The notes under the pieces are model-generated. The model ran no database searches. It was not told where the DNA came from and saw only the letters and a program-made list of their open reading frames with translations. DNA of 64,000 nucleotides from Candidatus Liberibacter africanus PTSAPSY (lineage in GTDB: Bacteria > Pseudomonadota > Alphaproteobacteria > Rhizobiales > Rhizobiaceae). The stretch is from contig NZ_CP004021.1 of the NCBI RefSeq assembly GCF_001021085.1, positions 704,001 to 768,000 on the forward strand, read 5' to 3'. The translations under genes were made by a program, and so were the position numbers. Numbering within the stretch: position 1 is the stretch's first letter; each line of letters begins with the position of its first letter. This document shows, in pieces, positions 49,927-59,051 of the stretch.

Positions 49927-50577
49927 ATGCAAAAATTCTTTTTAGCTATTGGGGTTTCTAGTATTACACTTGCCTCGTTCTGTGCTGTTCAGGCTGCTGA
50001 TCCTGTGCATCATCGCCGTAATCCTTCTCGGGATCCTTCTCGTGGATCGGTTCCAACAATTTTCTCTAATCGGTATGTTTCTTCCTTACAGAATTTTGTT
50101 GGTCCATATGCAGGTGTAAGTGGATTGTATGAATCAGATTTTACCACTATAGATCACGATCACAATCTTGCAGGGGTAAATATTTTTGGCGGATACAACG
50201 TCGAAGATTATGGCGTGGTTTACGGTATTGAAGGCAATATCCGTTATACTTTTGATCTTGAGAATTTGGTTTCACGTGGATATAAATTGCATGGCTTAGG
50301 GGGATCATTGCGTGCCCGTTTAGGATATGAAGTTGTAGATTCTGTATTATTATACGGTACTGGTGGTGTATCTACTATTGAAAGATCTTATAAGAGTCCT
50401 GTCGCCAACAAAGATGTCATTGCTTTCCCTATAGGAGGAGTATTGGGTGTTGGTGCTGAGACCATATTAGTTGATAATATTATAGGTCGTTTAGAGTATA
50501 CTGCAACTAAGTATAAATCTAGCACCATTAAAAATTGGAGACATTCAGCCTCTATTGGTATAGGAATGAAATTTTAA
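49927..50577 (+). CDS. Outer-membrane beta-barrel protein, Omp25/Omp31 type
   Basis: A small outer-membrane barrel of the Rhizobiales Omp25-like family. It is 216 aa. The signal peptide is MQKFFLAIGVSSITLASFCAVQA, cleaved before ADP. The mature part starts with a basic linker (HHRRNPSRDPSRGS), then beta strands with NFVGPYAGVSGLYES, VYGIEGNIRYTF, SLRARLGYE, LLYGTGGVS and NIIGRLEYT, ending in Phe (GIGMKF), the barrel-assembly signal. The GGAG site is 8 nt before ATG 49927; the frame upstream to 49825 is not used. As an exposed protein it may contact the host. Strong terminators follow. Confidence 0.88.
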   Translation: MQKFFLAIGVSSITLASFCAVQAADPVHHRRNPSRDPSRGSVPTIFSNRYVSSLQNFVGPYAGVSGLYESDFTTIDHDHNLAGVNIFGGYNVEDYGVVYGIEGNIRYTFDLENLVSRGYKLHGLGGSLRARLGYEVVDSVLLYGTGGVSTIERSYKSPVANKDVIAFPIGGVLGVGAETILVDNIIGRLEYTATKYKSSTIKNWRHSASIGIGMKF

Positions 50578-50600
50578 TATTTATTCTTATTATAGTATTT

Positions 50601-50630
50601 AAGCCGGGCTTTAGCCCGGCTTTCCTTTTA
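50601..50630 (+). terminator. Strong terminator after the Omp gene
   Basis: AAGCCGGGC / GCCCGGCTT, a 9-bp perfect GC-rich stem (50601-50622) with loop TTTA, followed by TCCTTTTA. It is 23 bp after the stop. Confidence 0.9.
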
Positions 50631-50707
50631 TAATTTTTGTCAATTTTTCATTTTTTTAGGGAATGATGATTCTATTCTATTTTTTAGGATAGCAGTGTGC
50701 GTTTTTG

Positions 50708-50737
50708 CTATCATATAACTTTTATATGATAGTTTTT
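50708..50737 (+). terminator. Second terminator-like hairpin after the Omp gene
   Basis: CTATCATATA / TATATGATAG, a 10-bp perfect stem with loop ACTTT, followed by T5. It lies about 85 bp beyond the first terminator with no ORF between, so either a backup or the end of a small RNA. Confidence 0.65.
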
Positions 50738-50860
50738 ATTTGTTGTACTAAATGATAAAAATTTTATTTTCTTGCTCAACAAATCTATTAATCGTGTGAT
50801 ATTTATGATCGCTAAGTTTAAAAGATATGATTGATACAAATTCGGGGGAGGAATAATTTT

Positions 50861-52621
50861 TTGTATAATATCTTACCATTATTTGTATCGCGAAGAGCTT
50901 TCCCCAATATTTTTGATATTTTAGCATTTATCTTGGTGGTTGGGATAATCATTGTTCTTTTCCATGGGATACAAGAAACTACAGTATCGCGTGATATTGT
51001 AAATATTGTTCCTATTACTCTTGATGTACATGTTTTGCCTAAATACGCATCTCGCACGACCTTGCGTATGCTAATTGCGATAGTCATTTCTTTGTTGTTC
51101 ACTTTCATTTATGCTACTGTTGCGGCTAAGAGTCGTCGATTAGGTATGGTTCTTGTTCCTATTTTAGATGTTATGCAATCTGTTCCGATTCTTGGATTTT
51201 TAACATTTACAGTGATTTATTTTATGAATTTATATCCTGGAAGAGTTATAGGCGCTGAAATAGCAGCTATTTTTGCTATTTTTACGAGTCAAGTATGGAA
51301 TATGACTTTTAGTATGTATCAATCTCTTTGTAGTATTCCAAAAGATTTGGAAGAAGTATCACATAGCTTTAGGCTTTCTGGTTGGCAAAAATTTTGGCAT
51401 TTAGATGTTCCTTTCAGCATTCCAGGATTAGTATGGAATATGATGATGTCAATGTCAGGGGGGTGGTTTTTCGTCGTAGCTTCTGAAATGATTGTAGTTG
51501 GAGATGTCGTTATACCTCTTCCAGGAATTGGTTCTTATATATCATTGGCAATTAAAGAACGAAATTTATTGGCTGTTTTATACGCAATGTTAACAATGTT
51601 AGGGGTTATCTTTTTATACGATCAGTTATTATTTCGCCCTATGATTGCGTGGTCAAATAAATTTATTCTTGATAGAACTGTACCAATGCATTCATCTGAT
51701 TCTTGGGTTTTATATTTATTTCGTAAAACAAATTTTTTGTGTTTTATACGATGTAGTTCTTGGAATTTTCGCTTTCCACTATCTAGTAATATTAAAAAAT
51801 TATTTCTTATATTTAAAAAAATACAATTTAATTTTCCAAAAAATTTTCTCCAACTTTATTATAACGAGAAAATATCATATGTATTAGATATTATTTGGTT
51901 TTGTGTTGTATATAGTGTTATCATTGGGATAGCTTGGAAATCTATCGGATATATCTCTGATCATTTTACTTATCTTGACTTCTTGCATGTATTTTGGCTT
52001 GGATGTATTACAATGTTACGCGTGCTTGTTTTGATTATTGTCGCAACAATTATTTGGGTTCCTATTGGTGTGTGGATCGGTCTTCGTCCATGTATTTCTA
52101 GTAAAATACAGCCCTTTGCTCAATTCCTAGCTGCATTTCCCGCCAATGTTTTTTTCCCTTTCGTAGTTTCTGTTGTTTCTTACTATCATTTGAATCCAAA
52201 TATATGGTTATCATTGTTAATGATATTTGGGACTCAGTGGTATATTTTGTTCAATGTTATTGCTGGTGCTAGTGCTTTTTCTAATGATTTTAAAGAGGTT
52301 GTGAGAAGTTTCCATATTACTGGTTGGCGTTGGTGGAGATATATCATTCTTCCAGGAATTTTCCCTTACTACATTACGGGGGTTATTACGGCATGTGGAG
52401 GTGCGTGGAATGCTAGTATTGTGTCAGAAGTAGTTAGCTGGGGGAATATTTATCTTAGAACTACAGGTTTAGGCGCTTATATTGCAGAAGCTACAGAAAA
52501 AGGAATCTTTCCAGAAGTATCTCTTGGTGTGTTTGTTATGTGTTTTTTTGTTTTATCGTTGAATCGTTTCTTATGGCATCCTCTTTATTTGTATGGTACA
52601 CGTCACGTGCGTCTTAATTAA
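50861..52621 (+). CDS. ABC transporter permease, two NitT/TauT-type domains fused
   Basis: An inner-membrane importer with two copies of the binding-protein-dependent permease domain in one chain (about 586 aa). Each half has several hydrophobic helices and an EAA-type loop: EEVSHSFRLSGWQKFWHLDVP and KEVVRSFHITGWRWWRYIILP. The frame opens at a TTG at 50831. GGGGGAGG lies 9 nt before another TTG at 50861, which I choose. The gene 23 bp downstream is its ATPase. No periplasmic binding protein is encoded here. The related families carry nitrate, taurine, sulfonate or thiamine-like compounds; the substrate is unknown. Confidence 0.87.
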   Translation: MYNILPLFVSRRAFPNIFDILAFILVVGIIIVLFHGIQETTVSRDIVNIVPITLDVHVLPKYASRTTLRMLIAIVISLLFTFIYATVAAKSRRLGMVLVPILDVMQSVPILGFLTFTVIYFMNLYPGRVIGAEIAAIFAIFTSQVWNMTFSMYQSLCSIPKDLEEVSHSFRLSGWQKFWHLDVPFSIPGLVWNMMMSMSGGWFFVVASEMIVVGDVVIPLPGIGSYISLAIKERNLLAVLYAMLTMLGVIFLYDQLLFRPMIAWSNKFILDRTVPMHSSDSWVLYLFRKTNFLCFIRCSSWNFRFPLSSNIKKLFLIFKKIQFNFPKNFLQLYYNEKISYVLDIIWFCVVYSVIIGIAWKSIGYISDHFTYLDFLHVFWLGCITMLRVLVLIIVATIIWVPIGVWIGLRPCISSKIQPFAQFLAAFPANVFFPFVVSVVSYYHLNPNIWLSLLMIFGTQWYILFNVIAGASAFSNDFKEVVRSFHITGWRWWRYIILPGIFPYYITGVITACGGAWNASIVSEVVSWGNIYLRTTGLGAYIAEATEKGIFPEVSLGVFVMCFFVLSLNRFLWHPLYLYGTRHVRLN

Positions 52622-52644
52622 TATTTATGATTTTGGAGTTGAAC

Positions 52645-53961
52645 ATGGTAAATATTACTACTAAGGCTGATTGTCTTTTAGAAATCCAAAATATTTGCCA
52701 AAGCTTTTTTCTTAAGAAGATGTCCAGTAATCTTCTTGTATTGGATAAAGTTAATTTTAATGTTTCTTCAGGAGAAATTGTTGGATTATTAGGTCGTTCT
52801 GGTTCTGGAAAATCTACTTTATTGCGTATTATAGCAGGTTTGGTTTCTCCATCTTCAGGTCAAGTTCTCTTCAAAGGGGAAAAAGTTAAATCTCCTCCAA
52901 AAGATATTAGTGTAGTATTTCAATCCTTTGCCTTGTTTCCATGGTTGACTGTATTGGAAAATGTTGAATTGGGTTTAAAGGCAAGAGGGATAGATCAAGA
53001 AGAACGTCGTAAAAGAGTATTGTCAGCGATAGATCTCATTGGATTAGATGGTTTTGAATCTGCTCATATCACAGAGATTTCAGGTGGTATGCGTCAGCGT
53101 GTCGGTTTTGCGCGTGCGTTTGTTGTTTTCCCTAGTTTGCTATTAATGGATGAACCATTTTCTGCTTTGGATGTTTTGACTGCTGAAAATTTACGTACTG
53201 ATCTTATAGATCTTTGGATGGAAGGTCGACTTCCTATTAAATCTATGTTGATGGTAACTCATAATATAGAAGAAGCTGTGTTGATGTGTGATCGTGTGTT
53301 AGTTTTTTCTTCTAATCCTGGTCGAATAGCGGAAGAAGTTTTAATTTCTATTCCGCATCCACGCAATCGTCTTTCTCCGGAATTCCGACAAATTGTTGAA
53401 AAAATATATGCTCTTATGACGAAAAAAGAGGAGAAACGTTTTAATACTTTAGAAAATGCTCCAGGTTCAGGGATAGGAATGTTTTTGAGGCATGTGTCAA
53501 CAAATTTATTATCAGGTCTTGTTGAAGCCATTATGGCACCTCCATATAATGGCAAAGCTGATTTGCCGGATTTGGCAAATAGTTTTCAACTTGAAGCAGA
53601 TAGACTCTTTCATATTGGAGAATCGCTTCAATTATTACAGTTAGTTAATCTTAGTGAAGGGGATATTACACTAACAGAATCAGGAAGAAGATTTGCTAAT
53701 CTGGGTACAGACGCTCGTAAAAGACTTTTTGCAAAACAGCTTTTGCAACATGTTCCTTTGGTCAATCTTATTCGACGTGTTCTTGATGAGCGTAGATTGC
53801 ATAGTGCTCCTGTTGCACGATTTAGAAATGAACTTGAAGATTATATGTCTGAAGAATATGCGCAAGAAACTATTGAGACTGTTGTGTCGTGGGGAAGATA
53901 TGCAGAACTTTTCTCTTATGATGAACAGAGCGAGCTTTTTAGTTTTGATAATCCGCAGTAA
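52645..53961 (+). CDS. ABC transporter ATPase with C-terminal AAA-associated domain
   Basis: Energises the fused permease upstream. It is 438 aa. The nucleotide-binding domain has Walker A GLLGRSGSGKSTLL, Q-loop VFQSFALFPWL, signature ISGGMRQRVGFARA, Walker B LLLMDEPFSALDV and the H-loop MVTHNIEE. A NitT/TauT-like ATPase ends near residue 260. Here a further 165 residues follow, with AIMAPPYNGKADLPDL and LTESGRRFANLGTDARKRLF, resembling the AAA-associated C-terminal domain (winged-helix-like). GGAG 6 nt before ATG 52645 fixes the start over the ATG at 52627. The extra domain may sense a ligand or regulate transport; this is inference. Confidence 0.88.
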   Translation: MVNITTKADCLLEIQNICQSFFLKKMSSNLLVLDKVNFNVSSGEIVGLLGRSGSGKSTLLRIIAGLVSPSSGQVLFKGEKVKSPPKDISVVFQSFALFPWLTVLENVELGLKARGIDQEERRKRVLSAIDLIGLDGFESAHITEISGGMRQRVGFARAFVVFPSLLLMDEPFSALDVLTAENLRTDLIDLWMEGRLPIKSMLMVTHNIEEAVLMCDRVLVFSSNPGRIAEEVLISIPHPRNRLSPEFRQIVEKIYALMTKKEEKRFNTLENAPGSGIGMFLRHVSTNLLSGLVEAIMAPPYNGKADLPDLANSFQLEADRLFHIGESLQLLQLVNLSEGDITLTESGRRFANLGTDARKRLFAKQLLQHVPLVNLIRRVLDERRLHSAPVARFRNELEDYMSEEYAQETIETVVSWGRYAELFSYDEQSELFSFDNPQ

Positions 53962-53983
53962 TATTGAGAAATAGAGTATATTT

Positions 53984-54853
53984 TTATACGTTTTTCATTT
54001 GTTCCCATAATTGTTTGAGTGATATGCGATAATTGGGATAAAGAAAATGAAATCCGAGTGACTTAATTTTTGCATTGGATATTCTTTTATTATCTGCATA
54101 AAAGAATCTTGTGATAGGCGATATATCGGTTATATTAAAATATTTTTCTGGTGGAGGAGAGATTTCCATAAGAGAAGCTGCTTCCATTATTATATTTTGT
54201 GGAGGAGCAGGTTCGTCATCACTGATATTGAAAATACCTCCTAGATGATTATTTATCAGAAAAATAACGGATCGAGCGATGTCTTCTACACGAATTCTGT
54301 TAAATACTTGATTTTGTTTGATTAATCGTAGTGATTTTTTTTGTTTTATTGTGATAAAAGGATTACGTTGAGGGCCGTAAATTCCAGATAATCTTAAAAT
54401 TGCGACTTTAATATTAAGTTTTTTTGTTATTGATAGCCACATTTTTTCTGCATTAACTCGTTGAGTAGCGATGCAAGAAATTGGATGTATAAAAGAATTT
54501 TCATTCACCCATTGTCCTTCACGATTACCATAGACACTTGTGCTAGAAAGGTATCCAATCCATTTGAGATGCGGTACTAATCTATGAAAATCTTCGCCCA
54601 TGGATATGATACATGGATCTCCTGCATTCCCAGGCTTAATACACTGTACGATGTGTGTAGTATAATATAGCTTTTCCCGTAATGCGGTATCTATTTTTTG
54701 ATTAGCAAATACAAAGGATGATATTCCCTTATTTTGTAATTCTGGGAAATTGGATACTGATCTTGTAGTTCCTGATGTGTGTATTCCTGCTTGTAATGCT
54801 TCATCTGCGATGAACTTTCCAGTATAACCAGCACCAAATATCATGAGATGCAT
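53984..54853 (-). CDS. NAD(P)-binding SDR / epimerase-like protein (YeeZ type)
   Basis: A 289-aa atypical extended short-chain dehydrogenase. The nucleotide-binding loop is MIFGAGYTGKFIADEA (G-x-G-x-x-G, residues about 4-13). YLSSTSVYG (about 100-108) replaces the usual T-S-x-x-VYG and is followed by WVNE. The classical YxxxK is not clear, so catalysis as an epimerase is uncertain. AGGA is 7 nt before ATG 54853. It is convergent with the ABC ATPase and followed upstream by a GST gene on the same strand, 84 bp away. Substrate unknown. Confidence 0.8.
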   Translation of the reverse strand: MHLMIFGAGYTGKFIADEALQAGIHTSGTTRSVSNFPELQNKGISSFVFANQKIDTALREKLYYTTHIVQCIKPGNAGDPCIISMGEDFHRLVPHLKWIGYLSSTSVYGNREGQWVNENSFIHPISCIATQRVNAEKMWLSITKKLNIKVAILRLSGIYGPQRNPFITIKQKKSLRLIKQNQVFNRIRVEDIARSVIFLINNHLGGIFNISDDEPAPPQNIIMEAASLMEISPPPEKYFNITDISPITRFFYADNKRISNAKIKSLGFHFLYPNYRISLKQLWEQMKNV

Positions 54854-54937
54854 CGTTAGATCCTAATCCATAAATAAGTTTTAAAAAACATTCGGGGGAG
54901 ATTGTGTTTTTCACATGTAATTAACAATACACCATGT

Positions 54938-55630
54938 TTAGAAATCAAGATTAGTATAATGAGAAGAAGGAAGTAATCCTCTGATACGTTCTGACAGAAG
55001 AGGACGGAATGAAGGGCGGGATTTCATACGTTGATACCATTCTTTGACAATAGGAGCATTATCCCAGTCGATTTCTCCTAGATAATCAAGTGTCGAAATA
55101 GTTGCAGAGGCTGCAAAATCGGCATAGCTCATATGATTCCCAGCAATCCATGAGCGTGATTTGATGAGCCATGAGATATATTTTAGATGTTCTCGGATAT
55201 TATTCCGTGCTATGCGTAACGCTTTAGAATCAGGAGATCCTCCTCCTTGTTCAGTGGTCATGTGTAATTTATAAACGCGTTCATGCACCAAAGGTCGTGT
55301 AGCATCTTGTTCCATTTGATGCATAAACCATTCGATCATTCTACGGGTTTCTGCTCTTTGTAATGGATCAGTAGAAAGAAGTCGATTCCTCTGTGTTACA
55401 TCACCATATGTTTCATCAAGATATTCAGAAATAACGGTAAAACCACACAATGCTTGCATATGCTCGTCTACATAAACAGGCAGTGTACCAGATGGATTAA
55501 GCTCCAAAAATTCACGGCGTTTTCCCCAAGGGTATTCTTCTATCATATCAGGTTTAAATTCATATTCACTAAGAATTAATCTTATGAATCGTGAGCTGGA
55601 TGATATAGGATAATGATAAAGTCTGGACAT
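54938..55630 (-). CDS. Glutathione S-transferase family protein
   Basis: A 230-aa cytosolic GST. The N-terminal thioredoxin fold has LYHYPISSSSRFIRLIL, where Ser residues could activate glutathione, and the cis-Pro block LNPSGTLPVYVDE (about 47-59). The C-terminal helical domain contains WIAGNHMSYADFAASATIS, the N-capping signature. Its reaction cannot be told; it may protect from reactive oxygen or electrophiles. It is divergent from uppP. Confidence 0.88.
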   Translation of the reverse strand: MSRLYHYPISSSSRFIRLILSEYEFKPDMIEEYPWGKRREFLELNPSGTLPVYVDEHMQALCGFTVISEYLDETYGDVTQRNRLLSTDPLQRAETRRMIEWFMHQMEQDATRPLVHERVYKLHMTTEQGGGSPDSKALRIARNNIREHLKYISWLIKSRSWIAGNHMSYADFAASATISTLDYLGEIDWDNAPIVKEWYQRMKSRPSFRPLLSERIRGLLPSSHYTNLDF

Positions 55631-55762
55631 TGTACTAAGGATTTACCTTGATCTTTAAGAGTGAATATAATTAAGATTAAGTTGAACCTTTCTTTCTTAT
55701 TGTATTATGTAGAGTTAATGGATGCAAGATACCGCTAAACACTCAAGCGAAATATTTGAGAT

Positions 55763-56563
55763 ATGATGTTGAGATATTCTATAATTATCGCACTTATTTT
55801 GGGAATAGTAGAGGGCATGACAGAATTCATGCCTGTTTCTTCAACAGCTCATTTATTGCTTGTAAGTCGTTTATTAGGCGTCGATTTAAGTGTTTTGACC
55901 GTTTTAGTTCAACTAGGAGCTGTTTCTGCATTATTATATGTGTATTTTAATAGAATTGTTTCTATTTTTTTTTTCTTCCCATTTAGTGCCGCTACACGGT
56001 ATTTTTCACTAACTCTATTCTTTGGGTTTTTCCCTGCAGCAGTTGTTGGTTTTTTTGCGTATAACTTTATTAAATCAATACTATTTAAAGAAACGATAAT
56101 TGCATATGTCGCTCTGATTATAGGAGGGGTTATATTATTATTGGTTGATCGTTTGAAGTTTCAATCAAAGTATTTTTGTATTGAAAAATATCCTATACTA
56201 TTATCTATTAAAATAGGTCTTTTTCAATGTATTGCGATGATTCCAGGCGTATCCCGTTCCGGAGCTACTATTGTTGGTGCATTAATTTTAGGGGCTGATA
56301 AACGTTCCGCAGCAGAATTTTCTTTTTTTATAGCAATTCCAACAATTATAGGTGCTTGTGCGCTAGATTTTTATAAAAATTATAGCATTATAGTTAATGA
56401 TATGGGAACAGAGATAATAATTGGTTGTATATCTTCTTTTATAACAAGTTTGATTGTTATACGATATTCGCTAAGATTTATAGCAAAGAAGGGATATACT
56501 CCATTTGCCTTATGGAGAATATTAATTGGTTTTATAGGATTGTCTGTAGAGATATTTTTTTAA
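55763..56563 (+). CDS. uppP: Undecaprenyl-diphosphate phosphatase
   Basis: Integral inner-membrane enzyme that recycles undecaprenyl pyrophosphate for peptidoglycan and polysaccharide synthesis. It is 266 aa with 7-8 hydrophobic helices. Both BacA motifs are intact: GIVEGMTEFMPVSSTAHLLL (residues about 14-33) and MIPGVSRSGATIVGALILG (about 157-175). ATG codons at 55763 and 55766 are both possible; the ribosome site is weak. Confidence 0.95.
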   Translation: MMLRYSIIIALILGIVEGMTEFMPVSSTAHLLLVSRLLGVDLSVLTVLVQLGAVSALLYVYFNRIVSIFFFFPFSAATRYFSLTLFFGFFPAAVVGFFAYNFIKSILFKETIIAYVALIIGGVILLLVDRLKFQSKYFCIEKYPILLSIKIGLFQCIAMIPGVSRSGATIVGALILGADKRSAAEFSFFIAIPTIIGACALDFYKNYSIIVNDMGTEIIIGCISSFITSLIVIRYSLRFIAKKGYTPFALWRILIGFIGLSVEIFF

Positions 56564-56594
56564 ATAAGCGTATTTTTTTATTACGCATTACTTA

Positions 56595-56618
56595 CAATCA
56601 TTATTTCAATCATTATTT
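56595..56618. repeat. 12-bp tandem duplication
   Basis: CAATCATTATTT is repeated exactly twice without a gap. It is noncoding and may vary in copy number between strains. Confidence 0.9.
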
Positions 56619-56640
56619 TGAAAATAAATATCGTCCTTGA

Positions 56641-56658
56641 TTTCTATTTCTATTTCTA
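56641..56658. repeat. Hexanucleotide microsatellite (TTTCTA)3
   Basis: Three exact copies of TTTCTA, 22 bp after the 12-bp duplication. Noncoding. Confidence 0.9.
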
Positions 56659-56951
56659 TGAGGATGAGTAAGAGAACAATTAGGTTTTGTATATCTTATA
56701 TTGTAAATAGTTGTAAAAACAACAACTAAATAGTTGTGAATAAAAGATTGGGTAATATAAAAAAATAAGTAATTAGCAGAGTTTTTTGCCTATATCGCAA
56801 TTATTTGAAAAATCACGGTATTGAGTTTCAATTTGATTTTTATGGGATATAAGGCGTTTCTTGATTTTAAATAAAAATGCATTGTAGTGCGTCACGCATT
56901 AAAAAACATTAGATGCAATTAAAGACATTTTTAGAAGTTATTTTTACTATT

Positions 56952-57785
56952 TTATTTGTTTGAATGAAAAGATCTTTCTTTTTTATTACGACTATTCTCT
57001 TTTTTAGCTATTCTTTTCCAAGGATCTTTTTGAGAAAGAATTGACCGGAGATATTCCATATTTCTCTTAGCTTCCTCAGGAGGTAGCTCATTCGATGCTA
57101 TGGAATATGCCTCTTGGATACGTCCTTGCAAGCCAACTACTAGCGCCAAGTTTTGTCGTACACGGCTATCAGATCCTACCATTTTGGAAGCATACCATAG
57201 TTTTTCTTCTGCTGTTTTTAAATCTCCTATGAGGAGATAGGACATAGCCATATTGGAAACAATAGATGATTCATTAGGAGATAATTCTAGAGCTTTTTCA
57301 TATTCTACGAGTGCTTCCGAATGTTTCCCCATTTGAGCGAGAATAGATGCTTTAGCAGAGACTAGCTTCCAATCAGGAATATCTGGTCTTTGTGCGCGAG
57401 AAACAGCATCGAGTGCTTCATCTAGATGTCCTGCATTTGCTAAAGCTTTTGCATAAGCGGCAAGTACGTCTTGATCTCTTGGATAAAGTATAGCCATTTG
57501 TTGCATTACAGCAAGAGCTTGAGAATTGTTTCCTACTCTTCTTAGTACATCTGCATACACAATTCCTACCATTTTGTTTTTAGTGTTTCTTTTGTATTGC
57601 GCGCCTATTGCATCTTTAACTTCTAATAGTTGGTCGTGATTCATATTTTCCAAGTATTCAGAATTGTCAAGATATGCTCTAGGCTTTAATAAGAAGCAGC
57701 TAGATACTAAAAATAGTGGAATTAAAATAATTGTGCGTTTTACTGTTTTTAAAAAAAAATTAAAAAAGGCAAATAAGGTAACCAT
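56952..57785 (-). CDS. tadD: TPR lipoprotein, TadD-like
   Basis: A 277-aa lipoprotein with a long signal sequence and a lipobox LVSSC (Cys 30). The mature part contains tetratricopeptide repeats from about residue 75 to 220 (for example NNSQALAVMQQMAILYPRD, GHLDEALDAVSRAQR, GKHSEALVEYEKALELSPNES). It closes with NMEYLRSILSQKDPWKRI, similar to TadD proteins of Flp-pilus assembly, which help the secretin reach the outer membrane. AAGGA precedes ATG 57785. No other tad gene is in the window, so a pilus role depends on a tad cluster elsewhere; another TPR lipoprotein function is possible. Confidence 0.78.
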   Translation of the reverse strand: MVTLFAFFNFFLKTVKRTIILIPLFLVSSCFLLKPRAYLDNSEYLENMNHDQLLEVKDAIGAQYKRNTKNKMVGIVYADVLRRVGNNSQALAVMQQMAILYPRDQDVLAAYAKALANAGHLDEALDAVSRAQRPDIPDWKLVSAKASILAQMGKHSEALVEYEKALELSPNESSIVSNMAMSYLLIGDLKTAEEKLWYASKMVGSDSRVRQNLALVVGLQGRIQEAYSIASNELPPEEAKRNMEYLRSILSQKDPWKRIAKKENSRNKKERSFHSNK

Positions 57786-58097
57786 ATATTATATTTCCTT
57801 GAAATCACCTAGAAAAGAATATTGCTGACTGTTACTTAAATTTCCTCAAATACACTTTATTCAAAAATAATACAGTGTATTCACTTAGAAAAATAAAAAA
57901 GTTCTTCAATCTACAGCAATTATACTACAGTTATTTTTACTATCCACGTAATATAATAACCCTACGGTGTCATTATATTCTTTCATTATCTCTCCTGCAA
58001 GGGTAATTTATAAGTGATACGGGTAATAGTTATCATTTAATTATTATTAATGTCTCAGTATTTATGGTTAAAATTGTCATTTTAACATAAGATCACT
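57786..58097. other. Intergenic region rich in hairpins
   Basis: 312 bp between ygfZ and tadD-like (both minus). Inverted repeats: AATACACT...AGTGTATT (57849-57881) with an inner TTATT / AATAA; AATATAAT...ATTATATT (57950-57979) with inner ACC / GGT; and GTTAAAAT-tgtc-ATTTTAAC (58064-58083). None has a U-tract on the minus strand. No ORF. Confidence 0.55.
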
Positions 58098-58919
58098 CTA
58101 TTTTAACCATTGGGGGAAAGTAGATCTCACCTTGATTCCATTAATGGTTAGCTCCATAGATTTTACCATAGCGTTATTGATTTTATCTATTCTGGCTATT
58201 GCTAGAGCTTTTTTCCCTACAACGACTCCAAGTGTTCCAATTTTTATATTATCAGCGATGAGAGAGGATCCTCTAGGGGGGAGTGCATCACTTCCTGTGA
58301 TAATTGTTGGACGTCTGCGTATTATATTACGGTGTTGCATGCGTGATACGACTTCTTGCCCAATATAGCAACCTTTCGTAAAGGAAATTCCTTTTATAAG
58401 GTCCATCGAGGCATCGTGGGGAAATATTGTAGATGATAAAAAATCAGTGTCAGGATCCACAATCCCATAAGTAATTCTAAGTTCATTATATGTTTTGATA
58501 TCAGAAGTAGCGTTGTTATTATGCCCCAATGTTCTATGAAGCAATACATTGGCTATTGAAAATCTTTCATCAACAAAGGAAAGATTATTGGAATTATGTT
58601 CCTGATTCCAAAATAATGTGACTCCATCTGTCGATTGAGTTTCTATAGTAACATTTGAGCGTAATTTATAGAAAAGAAGCCTTTCCATCAAAGAATCACA
58701 TTGATTCATGTCTGTTTCTAGCATGAAAACGTTTTCTTCAACTTTGCTAATTAAAAAATAAAATAAAATTTTTCCTTGAGGAGTAAGAAGTGCACTACCA
58801 CGTGAGATTTTCAAAGGCAGTGAGGTTATATCGGCTGTGATAATACCTTGTAAAAAAGATACAGAAGAGTTACCGCTAACTTTAACAAAGGATCGCTCAG
58901 ATAGGTAAACAGATGTCAT
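58098..58919 (-). CDS. ygfZ: YgfZ/CAF17-type tetrahydrofolate-binding iron-sulfur cluster protein
   Basis: Folate-binding protein related to GcvT that supports repair or maturation of iron-sulfur enzymes. It is 273 aa. [15 protein letters not shown] is the N-terminal block. The diagnostic motif K-G-C-Y-I-G-Q-E occurs in [19 protein letters not shown] (about 170). The C-terminal barrel is short. The ATG at 58919 is the only sensible start. It stands alone. Confidence 0.92.
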   Translation of the reverse strand: MTSVYLSERSFVKVSGNSSVSFLQGIITADITSLPLKISRGSALLTPQGKILFYFLISKVEENVFMLETDMNQCDSLMERLLFYKLRSNVTIETQSTDGVTLFWNQEHNSNNLSFVDERFSIANVLLHRTLGHNNNATSDIKTYNELRITYGIVDPDTDFLSSTIFPHDASMDLIKGISFTKGCYIGQEVVSRMQHRNIIRRRPTIITGSDALPPRGSSLIADNIKIGTLGVVVGKKALAIARIDKINNAMVKSMELTINGIKVRSTFPQWLK

Positions 58920-59051
58920 TCATTTTCTCAAAAAGATCGTATTGCATGTATTACTAATAGCTTTTAGATATGATAAACCTCCTTTACGGTTATGCTATCT
59001 CTTCTAAGAATTATAAGGATTAAGTTACATTGTTCAGTAAAATTATTTTTT

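Larger units (their letters stand above)
56564..56951. other. Intergenic region with short tandem repeats
   Basis: 388 bp between the converging uppP and the TadD-like gene. No ORF. It holds a 12-bp tandem duplication (56595-56618), a (TTTCTA)3 tract (56641-56658), and TAGTTGT / ACAACTA pairs near 56707-56730. A GCGTA / TACGC hairpin just after the uppP stop (near 56575-56587) could be a weak terminator. Confidence 0.5.
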
